Assembly: GCA_039815055.1 (NCBI GenBank)
Contig: JBCCAA010000006.1
Location: forward strand, 1 to 64,000
Direction of reading: 5' to 3'
Length of the DNA: 64,000 nucleotides
From: UBA5336 sp039815055
GTDB lineage: Bacteria > Pseudomonadota > Alphaproteobacteria > Caulobacterales > Hyphomonadaceae
The notes beneath the pieces are model-generated. The model saw only the letters and a program-made list of their open reading frames with translations. It ran no database searches and was not told the origin of the DNA. The first letter of the stretch is position 1, and each line of letters begins with the position of its first letter. Below, in pieces: positions 16,229-24,090 of the stretch. The position numbers and the translations under genes are program-made.

Positions 16229-18775
16229 TTATTCGATGCGAGCGCGGAAGCTGAACGCGATTTCGGGGTCGGGGTCGCCGCCGATCAACGCGCCGCGAGG
16301 CCTGAAACAGATGAAGGTGATGTCGGCCCGGTAAGTGCCGTCCGGCGCTATTGTCGAGCATTGCGTGAGAAAATCGATGGGGCGCGTCGTGCCCGTGGCG
16401 AACCGAACGTCCGTTGCGTAATCATATGTAAGCGCGGCGCCATTCGATTGCACAACCCCGACAGGATCGGTTCCAACGAAATCGTCGGGTCCGTTGAAGT
16501 CGATATCTCCGTTCCAGAAACGGATTTCTTCGGGAATTTTATCGACCAGGAATATCGAGTCCACATCGGTCGGCCCATCCCCTTCGTTGGAAACCGTGAT
16601 CGTGTAGATCACGTCTTCGCCGGGCAGCGCATAAATGCCACTGCCGGATGGATCAAACAGCTTCACCGACTTGCTGGCATCCAGCTGCGCGGCCCCGGAA
16701 ACCGTAACCGTGAAGTCTTCAACCTCGCCATCCGACGCTGTTCCATCATAGGAAAGCCCGGTTTCGGTCGACCAGCGCAAGCGAGCAAGCGCCGTGCCGA
16801 GACTGGCGCCTACCGGTACCGCAATTGAAACATCGACCGTGCCTCCGGAGGCTTGAAGGTCCGTGCCGACGTGTTCGTCGGTGCCATCAAAAGCGCCGTC
16901 CTGATCCCAATCGATGAAAGCCTGAAGATAGCCGTTGGTTCCGCTTACGGGAACAGACAGGGTTTCGGTTGTGCCACGGGTGAGATCGGCTCCGCTGGCG
17001 ATATCCTCGTCATTGGTGCCGGTCTGATCATCCGCCGTGGCATCGCTGGACACCTGAGTATCGGTTTCATTGTCCGGGTCGGTCGCGCCGATACGGTATC
17101 CCGCCCGGATGGCATGACCTGCGTCGCCATAAGAATCTGGCGCATCGCCATAATCGAGCGGGCGGGGACAGTAATCCAAATCACCGATCGCGATCACCTG
17201 ATACCCCAGAGACGTCTCGGCATTGCGGTAGTTGAACGAGACAGAGTCTACGGGCTGCAGGAAAGTTACGACAAGCTGGCCATTCGTTGTTCCATTGTTG
17301 GCGCTCGCCGTGCCGATCACCGCCGCGCCAATGACCTGGTTGGCCGATGATTGTGTCAGGATTGGCGTAACGGTTTGCCCATTCAGTGTGCCGAAAAAGT
17401 CCAAACGGTCCAGCCAATTGCCGGCGCCGGCATCGATATCGTGCACATCGAACTGGATGGCTTCAACGCCGATACCAGGCGTGCCCAGATTGGCTGTGAA
17501 CGTCAGCGTTTCACTGGTGGTGTTCATTTCCTGGCCGTAGATCAGGTTGGTATCGCCGGTCCCGAACGTCGGGGATGTACCGGTGTAAGGCGCCAAGGTG
17601 CCACTACCAGAGGAGCGGCGAACATAGTCACCGGTAAAACTGAAGCTGAAATCCATGCCATCTGAACCGCCGGCCGGGTAATTTCGCGTCTCACTGGTGG
17701 CCGCCGTGTTGGTGTTGACCGGCCAGTTATTGCCCGAGGCCGCCCAATCAAAACTCGCCGCCGTTGTGGTGCAGCTCAAGGTCGGGGCAACGCCAGGCGT
17801 GCCCGAGTACCCAGGCGTGATGGAAAGACTGTCATTGTCATCTTCCAACGGCGCGGTGGCCGCATTGTTCGGTGTGGAATCCGGATCGGTGCTGTCGGAC
17901 GCCGACACTTCGGCAGACAAGGTATAGTCCCCGGTTGTCAGGACCGACGCGACGATGTCCAGACTGATACTGCCACCATTGGCAATGCTGCCCGGCAGGG
18001 TCCACAAACCCGTTGTTTCATCGTAGGCAGAGCCACCATTGCTGGAGCTGAATTCCAAACCGCTCGGCAAAGGCACGCTCACCTGCAAACCCGTTACGGC
18101 GTCAGCGCCGCCATTGTTGACCGTCACCGTATAGGTCACCTGGTCACCGAAATCGGGACCGGAATCGTCCACAGATAGGGCCAGTGACACGTCACTATCG
18201 CTTGGAACGATATTGTTGAAAAACAATTGTACCCGGTCGACCGTGCCGTCATCGGCGTTGGGAAACGTATCGCACAGGCTGATCTGCCAGTTGCCCTGAG
18301 CCGCCAGGCCGTTGAACGTGTTCAGGGTTTCAAACGGGCGCCGCGTAAACTCGTATGGGTCGAAGTCGCTGTCGTGGGTTGTGGTATCGTTGTCGATCTG
18401 GGCGTTGCCAGACTGGCTGTCCAGAAGAACGTTTAAGTCATCGGCGCCGCTGCCGCTGGCAGGCGCGTTGATCGCGCGGACCGTGGTGGTGCCATTCGGC
18501 GCGGTGATCTCTAGCCGAATGTCGCGGCGGTATGGGTGGTCTGCGACGATGCCGACATTCAGATCGGTTACGGTGAAACTTTCAGCAATATTGATGTTGA
18601 ATGTCGTAGGGGTTCCGGTGCAGGCGTTCCCACTGCCAACGGCCACGGGCGTTGTGTAGAGATAAGGGCCGTTCTGGGCGACGGCAGGCATCGCAACAAA
18701 CGCCAGCGCTGCGCTCATAACAACGCATCGCACACCGCCAAATACGCGTGCAAATCTACCGCAGTCCGTGCTCAC
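16229..18775 (-). CDS. Large secreted multidomain protein (P/Homo B - DUF11 - GEVED - DUF11)
   Basis: The 848-aa protein starts at a GTG and has a signal peptide ending near AVAQ (residue 34). Residues about 55-187 look like a P/Homo B jelly-roll (TVTDLNVGIVADHPYRRDI, LAAQGNWQISLCDT). Residues 194-310 form a DUF11-type repeat (DQVTYTVTVNNGGADAV). Residues 320-530 are an unassigned beta-rich region. Residues 538-690 form a GEVED domain (LDYGDAPDSYG, FIDWDQDGAFDGTDE, DGEVEDFTV). A second DUF11-like unit (695-848) ends the chain. There is no C-terminal membrane anchor or sorting signal. It is probably a surface-attached or secreted adhesin-like protein. A CtrA-type box lies 50 bases upstream. 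It separates trpF from trpB. Confidence 0.85.
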   Translation of the reverse strand: MSTDCGRFARVFGGVRCVVMSAALAFVAMPAVAQNGPYLYTTPVAVGSGNACTGTPTTFNINIAESFTVTDLNVGIVADHPYRRDIRLEITAPNGTTTVRAINAPASGSGADDLNVLLDSQSGNAQIDNDTTTHDSDFDPYEFTRRPFETLNTFNGLAAQGNWQISLCDTFPNADDGTVDRVQLFFNNIVPSDSDVSLALSVDDSGPDFGDQVTYTVTVNNGGADAVTGLQVSVPLPSGLEFSSSNGGSAYDETTGLWTLPGSIANGGSISLDIVASVLTTGDYTLSAEVSASDSTDPDSTPNNAATAPLEDDNDSLSITPGYSGTPGVAPTLSCTTTAASFDWAASGNNWPVNTNTAATSETRNYPAGGSDGMDFSFSFTGDYVRRSSGSGTLAPYTGTSPTFGTGDTNLIYGQEMNTTSETLTFTANLGTPGIGVEAIQFDVHDIDAGAGNWLDRLDFFGTLNGQTVTPILTQSSANQVIGAAVIGTASANNGTTNGQLVVTFLQPVDSVSFNYRNAETSLGYQVIAIGDLDYCPRPLDYGDAPDSYGDAGHAIRAGYRIGATDPDNETDTQVSSDATADDQTGTNDEDIASGADLTRGTTETLSVPVSGTNGYLQAFIDWDQDGAFDGTDEHVGTDLQASGGTVDVSIAVPVGASLGTALARLRWSTETGLSYDGTASDGEVEDFTVTVSGAAQLDASKSVKLFDPSGSGIYALPGEDVIYTITVSNEGDGPTDVDSIFLVDKIPEEIRFWNGDIDFNGPDDFVGTDPVGVVQSNGAALTYDYATDVRFATGTTRPIDFLTQCSTIAPDGTYRADITFICFRPRGALIGGDPDPEIAFSFRARIE

Positions 18776-18824
18776 CGCCCGTAAGCCTTTGAAGTTGCTA
18801 CTTATCGGTGTGTCACGGGCGGCT

Positions 18825-18839
18825 TTAACACCTCGTTAA
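18825..18839 (-). promoter_or_regulatory. CtrA-type box (TTAA-N7-TTAA) upstream of the 848-aa exoprotein
   Basis: TTAA at 18825-18828 and TTAA at 18836-18839 are separated by exactly 7 bases. This matches the full binding site of the cell-cycle regulator CtrA. The centre lies about 57 bases before the GTG at 18775, a normal promoter distance, and the box overlaps the stop codon of trpF. Binding is inferred. Confidence 0.6.
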
Positions 18840-19474
18840 TTCAACCGAGGTCCCCTGGCGGCATTGATGAACGCGCCCATCATGGCGTCGGACTTCAGTC
18901 CTTTTTCCCCTTCCACACCGGAAGACACATCCACCGCCGCAGCGCCGGTGCGGTCTATAGCGCGCGCAACATTTTCCACTGTCAGACCGCCGGCAAGGAT
19001 CCAGGGCAATGGCGCGTCCCAGCCGTCAAGGATTGACCAGTCAAAGGCCTGGCCATGGCCACCTGTGCGACGCGCGCCCCTTGGTGGTTTCGCATCTATC
19101 AACAGCCGGTCGACGGCATTGAACGTTCTGAGTGGTTGAAGGTCTTCGACGGACGACACGCCGATGGCTTTCCAAACCTCAAGCCCGCTTCGATCTTTGA
19201 TCTGCGCCGCGCGATCGGCGGATTCCGCGCCGTGCAGCTGCAGGGCATCCACACCGCTTACGGCGGCCGCGTCCACATCCGCGTCGGACGGATCCACCAA
19301 CAGAGCAACCGTCCTTGCAGCGCCCTTGAACGCCAACAATCGCTTTGCATCCTCAGGTGTCACATGGCGTGGGCTGGCTTCGACAAACACAAAACCGATC
19401 CACGTCGCACCGAGTTCCGCCGCCCGGCGCACATGTCCGGGCTGCGTCAGTCCGCAGATTTTAACGTCCGCCAA
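18836..19474 (-). CDS. trpF: Phosphoribosylanthranilate isomerase
   Basis: TrpF converts phosphoribosylanthranilate to CdRP in tryptophan synthesis. The 212-aa TIM barrel opens with the typical ADVKICGLT (catalytic Cys), has DALQLHGAE and ILAGGLTVENVARA (phosphate site). The start is a TTG that follows the grpE stop with no base between (TAA-TTG), so translation almost certainly depends on ribosomes finishing grpE. Coupling of trpF to the grpE/hrcA heat-shock pair is unusual. Confidence 0.95.
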   Translation of the reverse strand: MADVKICGLTQPGHVRRAAELGATWIGFVFVEASPRHVTPEDAKRLLAFKGAARTVALLVDPSDADVDAAAVSGVDALQLHGAESADRAAQIKDRSGLEVWKAIGVSSVEDLQPLRTFNAVDRLLIDAKPPRGARRTGGHGQAFDWSILDGWDAPLPWILAGGLTVENVARAIDRTGAAAVDVSSGVEGEKGLKSDAMMGAFINAARGPRLN

Positions 19475-20080
19475 TTAATTGGCCGGACCTGTCGAGACCG
19501 CCACCATGGCCGCGCGCAGGGTGCGCTCGCCGATTTTCCAGCCTGACTGGAAAGTCATGGCAATGGCGCCGCTTGGCTGGTCAGACGGTATCTGGCTGAC
19601 GGCCTGGTGGAAGTTTGGATCAAACGCCGCGCCGGGCACAGCATCGATCGCCGTTACGTTATGGCGCGCCAGAACCGCATGCAGCTCTTTCTGAGTCATC
19701 TCGATCCCGCCCATCAAGCTTTGCCCACCTTCACTCAGCGCGGCGCGGGTATCGGCATCCAGTGCGTCCATGGCGCGCGAGAGGTTGTCTGACACTGATA
19801 AGAGGTCGCCCGCGAACTTCTCAATCGCGAAGACCCGCGCATCGGCAACTTCCCTGGCCGCGCGCTTGCGCACATTATCGACTTCGGCGAGCGAGCGCAG
19901 CAGCTTGTCTGACAGTTCGGCCTTCTCCGCCTCTAGCCCGGCAATGATCTCGTCCGGCGTCGGCGGTGCCGGTTCTGGCTCAACCGCCTCACCGTCCACC
20001 GGCTCCAAAGCCGGATCTGCGTCAGTGTTTTCAGCCTCTGGTTCAGGCAATTCTTCTTCGAGTTTCGTTTCGTCGCTCAT
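19475..20080 (-). CDS. grpE: Nucleotide exchange factor GrpE
   Basis: GrpE releases ADP from DnaK in the Hsp70 cycle. The 201-aa protein starts with an acidic disordered stretch (residues 1-40) followed by a long coiled coil (IIAGLEAEKAELSDKLLRSLAEVDNVRKRA). The C-terminal beta domain includes AFDPNFHQAVSQIP and FQSGWKIGERTLRAAMV, the family signature. It follows hrcA by 9 bases, the common alphaproteobacterial order. Confidence 0.97.
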   Translation of the reverse strand: MSDETKLEEELPEPEAENTDADPALEPVDGEAVEPEPAPPTPDEIIAGLEAEKAELSDKLLRSLAEVDNVRKRAAREVADARVFAIEKFAGDLLSVSDNLSRAMDALDADTRAALSEGGQSLMGGIEMTQKELHAVLARHNVTAIDAVPGAAFDPNFHQAVSQIPSDQPSGAIAMTFQSGWKIGERTLRAAMVAVSTGPAN

Positions 20081-20089
20081 GAGACACCC

Positions 20090-21190
20090 TTATTCCTTGC
20101 CGCGACCATCGCCGATGATCCGGCTGACAACCCTGGCCGTGTAATCGACCATGGGAATGACGCGGGCATAATTCAGGCGCGTGGGCCCGATAACGCCCAA
20201 TGCGCCGACAACCTGCTTTTGCGCGTTCATATAGGGAGCTACGATCACGCTTGAACCCGTAAGCTGAAACAGACGGTTTTCAGATCCGATAAACAGCCGC
20301 ACTCCGCCCGCTTCCTGCGTTTTGGACAGAATGTCCAGCACGGCTTGCTGGCGCTCCAACATATTGAAAATCTGCCGCACGCGGTCGAGATCTTCTGCCG
20401 CCGTGGCATCCTCCAGCAGATTGGCGTGACCATGGACGATGAGCTTTGGCTCGCTGCCCTCACCATTGCCCGACCATTCGGCAAGCCCGGCTTCGACCAA
20501 CGCGCTTGTGGTCTCATCCAGTTCTGCGCGATGGTCTTCCAATTCGCCAAGGATTGCGGCGTGACTGCCTTCCAGGGATTTGCCTTTCAGGCGCGTGTTC
20601 AAATAGTTGCTGGCTTCCATCAAGGCCGTGACGGGAAGATCCTTGGGCATGGCGACGAGCCGGTTTTCGACGTCGCCGTCTTCCGTCACCAACACACACA
20701 AAGCATCGCCGGTGCCGAGCGGTACAAATTCGACATGCCGGATCGGCGCATCTCGCGTCGGAGCAGACACCAAACCGGCGCCCCGGGCCACGCCCGACAG
20801 AAGCGTTGATGCTTCCGCAAGTACGGCATCGCGATCACGGCCTGCCGCGCTGAGACGGGATTCGATCTCGTCCTGATCAGCCGCGCTTGGATCACCAGAC
20901 TCCAAAAATCCGTCCACGAACAGGCGTAGCCCGGCATGAGTGGGCTGGCGTCCCGCTGAAATGTGAGGCGAATCTATGAGGCCCAGATCAGTCAAATCCG
21001 CCATCACATTGCGAATCGAGGCAGGCGACAGGGAGATGCCGGATTTCGACAGTGTTCGCGACCCAACCGGTTCCCCGGTGTCGAGATAGCCTTCTACAAT
21101 CGTGCGAAAGATGTCACGCGAGCGCGCATCCAGGGACTGCAATAGAGAAGAGGACGATGTGAAATCTCGCATTGTTCTGTGAGTAGGCAT
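20090..21190 (-). CDS. hrcA: Heat-inducible transcription repressor HrcA
   Basis: HrcA represses groE and related heat-shock genes by binding CIRCE operators. The protein has the winged-helix part (DARSRDIFRTIVEGYLDTGEPVGSRTL, SPASIRNVMADLTDLGLI) and the central GAF-like domain ending in GPTRLNYARVIPMVDYTA. The frame extends to a TTG at 21208. The ATG at 21188-21190 is preferred because AGG lies 6 bases upstream, giving 366 aa; an ATG at 21172 is also possible. A strong AGGAGGT at 21228-21234 serves a GTG in another frame. No CIRCE element is seen in front of this gene. Confidence 0.93.
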   Translation of the reverse strand: MPTHRTMRDFTSSSSLLQSLDARSRDIFRTIVEGYLDTGEPVGSRTLSKSGISLSPASIRNVMADLTDLGLIDSPHISAGRQPTHAGLRLFVDGFLESGDPSAADQDEIESRLSAAGRDRDAVLAEASTLLSGVARGAGLVSAPTRDAPIRHVEFVPLGTGDALCVLVTEDGDVENRLVAMPKDLPVTALMEASNYLNTRLKGKSLEGSHAAILGELEDHRAELDETTSALVEAGLAEWSGNGEGSEPKLIVHGHANLLEDATAAEDLDRVRQIFNMLERQQAVLDILSKTQEAGGVRLFIGSENRLFQLTGSSVIVAPYMNAQKQVVGALGVIGPTRLNYARVIPMVDYTARVVSRIIGDGRGKE

Positions 21191-21221
21191 CGCCGCCTGA
21201 GTGTTCAAGGCACAGCGGCAC
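21114..21221 (-). other. Possible short upstream ORF overlapping the hrcA start
   Basis: A GTG at 21219-21221 lies 6 bases after a perfect AGGAGGT (minus strand). It opens a 35-codon frame, out of frame with hrcA and ending inside it at 21114. It could be a leader peptide coupling hrcA translation, or a chance match. No homology is recognisable. A base error merging the two frames is another possibility. Confidence 0.25.
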
Positions 21222-21368
21222 TCGGTTACCTCCTGGAGAACTACGGATCAGCGTGTCACGCTCGCCAAGGTTAAGCCCATGTAAGTGCCGACACTCAAAT
21301 CCAACCACGCCGTCCAATCAAGCCGAAACCGAACCGCGCTAAAACGCTCGGCTGAGGCGGCGAATTCG

Positions 21369-21884
21369 ATGATACAAACGCGAAAAGCAAAGTCCTGGTT
21401 CACCAGCCGGCGCGGCGCAACAGCCGTGGAATTTGCTCTGGTCGCTCCAGTTTTCCTGTTTTTTTTCACCGCCGCGGTCGAATATAGCCTGTTCTATTTC
21501 AAGACGAGCTTCCTCAAGCACGTGCTGTATGAAGCAAGCCGCAACGTCCAGACGGGCGAGGTGCAGGACGCGGTCGATCCGCAAGCCTTCTTCCAGGCCG
21601 AATATTGCGACGATGCCGCCTTCCTGGTGCGCTGTGAAGACGTGTATTTCGATGTGCGCTCGGCCGCCGACCTGGCCTCCATCACCTTTCCAGGCGCAAC
21701 ATTCGATGGCAGCGGCATTCCGACCAACTTCGTGTTTCAGCCCGGCGGTCCGGACACGATCACCACGATGCGTGTGGCCACACCGTACAGCTTTTTCACA
21801 CCGATGATGCAGGACATTTTCCAACCAGACGGGTCACCCGCCATCATTGTTGGCTATACCGTTTCAAAGAATGAGCCGTTCTGA
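21369..21884 (+). CDS. TadE-like pseudopilin
   Basis: A 171-aa protein with the TadE signature: a short basic start, RRGATAVEFALVAPVFLF with the Glu five residues into the hydrophobic helix, then a periplasmic domain with a Cys pair (EYCDDAAFLVRCED). TadE proteins are minor pseudopilins of the Flp/Tad pilus, cleaved by the TadV prepilin peptidase. The frame extends to 21285, but the ATG at 21369 gives the normal N-terminus. Its stop overlaps the next start (TGATG). Confidence 0.82.
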   Translation: MIQTRKAKSWFTSRRGATAVEFALVAPVFLFFFTAAVEYSLFYFKTSFLKHVLYEASRNVQTGEVQDAVDPQAFFQAEYCDDAAFLVRCEDVYFDVRSAADLASITFPGATFDGSGIPTNFVFQPGGPDTITTMRVATPYSFFTPMMQDIFQPDGSPAIIVGYTVSKNEPF

Positions 21885-22495
21885 TGGGGCGGCACGTGGC
21901 CTTCCTGCGTGACCGACGCGGCCTGGCGGCGCTGGAATTTGCGCTGTTCTCGCCTTTCCTCGCAATCATGATCTACGGCCTGTTGGAAATGACCTTCCGG
22001 TTCCGCGCCGCTGATGAGTTCCAGCGCTATGTCCAGCAGGCCGGCGACTATCTTTCGCGCGAAGACCAGCTGGTCAGCGGCGATATCGACGCTATTTACG
22101 CCGCCGCCGACCATATGATCCGCTCCGGCGATCTGACCGGCAATCTTCATCTCGATGTTTCCAGCATTGGGTTCATTTCCGATGGCTCGCCAGAATTGCT
22201 CTGGCGTCGCCATCGCGGCAACACCCCGCCTGCGCTCGATGTAAGCGAGGCGGCGGGGCTCGGCGATCCCGGCGAAAGCGTCATGCGGGTGTCGGTTCGT
22301 TTCAGCTATGAAACACCCATCAGCGAGCTCATGGGCCTCGGCCAGATGACATTGGACGAAGCGGTGTTCTATCGCCCGCGCGTGACCCGGGTGATCGCGA
22401 TCGATGGTGAAATTTTCGATGACGGGGCGAATTGGGTGAATGACGGCGCCTCGACCGCGCCGGCACCCGAAGGCGATCCGGATGTGGAGCCATGA
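21884..22495 (+). CDS. TadE/TadG-like pilus assembly protein
   Basis: A 203-aa protein of the same architecture as its neighbour: RRGLAALEFALFSPFLAIMIYGLLE (pseudopilin-type helix with Glu), then a periplasmic domain and a low-complexity acidic tail. It overlaps the gene before it by 1 base and the one after it by 4 bases (ATGA), so the three are one operon. The main tad cluster (cpaA-F, pilA) is not in this window. Confidence 0.78.
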   Translation: MGRHVAFLRDRRGLAALEFALFSPFLAIMIYGLLEMTFRFRAADEFQRYVQQAGDYLSREDQLVSGDIDAIYAAADHMIRSGDLTGNLHLDVSSIGFISDGSPELLWRRHRGNTPPALDVSEAAGLGDPGESVMRVSVRFSYETPISELMGLGQMTLDEAVFYRPRVTRVIAIDGEIFDDGANWVNDGASTAPAPEGDPDVEP

Positions 22496-23970
22496 TGAGG
22501 TTCTGGACCAACCGGGCCGGCGGCGTTGCCGTACCCATGAGCCTGATGATCGTGGGGTTGATCTCCATGGTCGGGCTGGCGGTGGATGGCTCGCGCGCCT
22601 ACCTCGCCCAGGACAAGTTTCAGGCTGCGCTGGATGCTGCCGCTCTGGCTGTGGGCTCCACTTATGACACCGATGAGGCGCTGGATCAGCTCGCCACCGA
22701 CTTTGTGGTCAACAATTTCGGGCTCAACGGTACGACCCTCGGCGATATCAGCGTGGCGTCGACAACGGAGTATGTGAACCTGTCAGGCACGTTTACACTC
22801 GACACCTATTTCATGCAGATCTTTGCCGCCGACACGATCACGCTTTCAGCCAGCACCGAGGTGAAACGCGCGGGCGGCGGGCTGATGGTGTCCATGGTGC
22901 TCGACAATACCGGCTCCATGTGGAGCGGAGGAAATATTTCCGCGCTGCGCAACGCGTCCCAGAGCCTGGTCGACTACGTGTTCAACGGCGAAACGGAGGA
23001 CGCAGACCTGCGCTTTGCCATTGTGCCGTATGCCGCCGCCGTAAACCCCGGATATGTGTCAGAAACCCTGGTCAATGTGCCGCTTGCCTATGGCAACGTC
23101 GATCCGCTGGATGAGACCGCCTGGAAGGGCTGTGTGTCCGAGCGTTGGGGCGCTGCCTCCCTGTCCGACACCCCGCCCAGCGCTGCATATTGGTCGCCAT
23201 ACTGGTTCCCCGCCGGAAGCGACAACAATTACATCGAAGGCGATGCGGCCAGCATCGTGCCGGGCGGGGTGAAGAATTCCAACCACATCACAGGGCCTAA
23301 CATCGGCTGCCCGACCCCGATCACGCCGCTCACCTCGACCAAATCCGTCATTGATGGTGCGATCTCTGACATGACCGCCTGGAACCGTGGCGGCACGCTG
23401 ACCGATATTGGCATGGCCTGGGGCATCCGCGTGCTGTCTCCCGGCCTGCCATTCTCAGAATCGTCCACGCAGATCGATCAGGAGACCGGGGCGTCTTTGT
23501 GGGACAGCACCCGTTGGCGCAGCGCCATCGTGCTGATGACTGATGGGGAAAGCAGCTTCTACAATTACGGCGGCGGCGGCGGATCCAACCAGGAAGGCAC
23601 AAGCCCGAATACCAGCCACCCCTCCAGCTCAGACTACACCGCCTATGGCCGCTGGAATGAAGACGGTGGAAATGCCAAGACCATTTTCACGGGGGCGCCA
23701 GGCTATACCGGCGAAGATGGCACGACCGACAATTCCACCCGCGGCAAGATCAACCAGCGCATCCACGATCTTTGCACCCAGGCGAAGGCCCAGGGCATCA
23801 TCATCTACACCGTCGTGTTCACCTCACGCGTCAGCCAGAACACCCGCGATATGTACAAATCCTGCGCCTCTGACCCCGGAAAATACTGGTATGCGCCAAA
23901 CAGCAGCGCGCTGAATTCGGCCTTTGAACAGGTCGGAAGTGACCTGTCCAAACTGCGCATCACGCGCTAG
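22492..23970 (+). CDS. TadG-like protein with von Willebrand A domain
   Basis: The 492-aa protein begins with a pilin-like hydrophobic segment (AVPMSLMIVGLISMVGLAVDGSRAYLAQ). From about residue 130 it has a vWA domain with the MIDAS motif DNTGSM and a second metal-site region (VLMTDGESS). Long Gly/Ser/Asn-rich inserts separate the strands. Such TadG-type proteins anchor or support the Flp/Tad pilus in the envelope. It is the last gene of the three-gene unit; a short hairpin without a T-run follows. Confidence 0.82.
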   Translation: MMRFWTNRAGGVAVPMSLMIVGLISMVGLAVDGSRAYLAQDKFQAALDAAALAVGSTYDTDEALDQLATDFVVNNFGLNGTTLGDISVASTTEYVNLSGTFTLDTYFMQIFAADTITLSASTEVKRAGGGLMVSMVLDNTGSMWSGGNISALRNASQSLVDYVFNGETEDADLRFAIVPYAAAVNPGYVSETLVNVPLAYGNVDPLDETAWKGCVSERWGAASLSDTPPSAAYWSPYWFPAGSDNNYIEGDAASIVPGGVKNSNHITGPNIGCPTPITPLTSTKSVIDGAISDMTAWNRGGTLTDIGMAWGIRVLSPGLPFSESSTQIDQETGASLWDSTRWRSAIVLMTDGESSFYNYGGGGGSNQEGTSPNTSHPSSSDYTAYGRWNEDGGNAKTIFTGAPGYTGEDGTTDNSTRGKINQRIHDLCTQAKAQGIIIYTVVFTSRVSQNTRDMYKSCASDPGKYWYAPNSSALNSAFEQVGSDLSKLRITR

Positions 23971-24033
23971 ATTCGACACACAAAAAGTCGTCGTCCAGAT
24001 TTCCGTAGCGGAAAACGAGACCAACACACACGC

Positions 24034-24054
24034 CCTGACTATATAGCAGTCAGG
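24034..24054. promoter_or_regulatory. TetR-type palindromic operator in front of the aldehyde dehydrogenase
   Basis: CCTGACT and AGTCAGG form a perfect 7-base inverted repeat around the centre ATATAGC. The centre includes a TATATA sequence that could be a -10 element. The site lies 37 bases before the ATG at 24091. TGACT-N7-AGTCA symmetry is typical of TetR-family repressors. No TetR gene lies in the window. Confidence 0.55.
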
Positions 24055-24090
24055 TCACAAATAATGTGAGTCATTAGGGAGGCTCTCGCC

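Noticed and set aside
15449..16828. 459-codon open frame on the plus strand
   Set aside because: It lies antisense to trpB and to the exoprotein C-terminus, both with clear homology, and has no recognisable domain; it is a high-G+C shadow.
21201..21227. GAGTG...CACTC inverted repeat in front of hrcA, as a CIRCE element
   Set aside because: CIRCE has the opposite orientation (CACTC-N9-GAGTG), and the flanking TTAG/CTAA and the 9-base spacer do not fit.
21268..21290. TTAAGCCCATGTAAG upstream of the TadE gene as a CtrA site
   Set aside because: The second half reads TAAG rather than TTAA, so it lacks a full half-site.
23998..24014. Short hairpin TTTCCG-TAG-CGGAAA after the TadG gene as a terminator
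   Set aside because: Only 6 pairs and no T-run on either strand.
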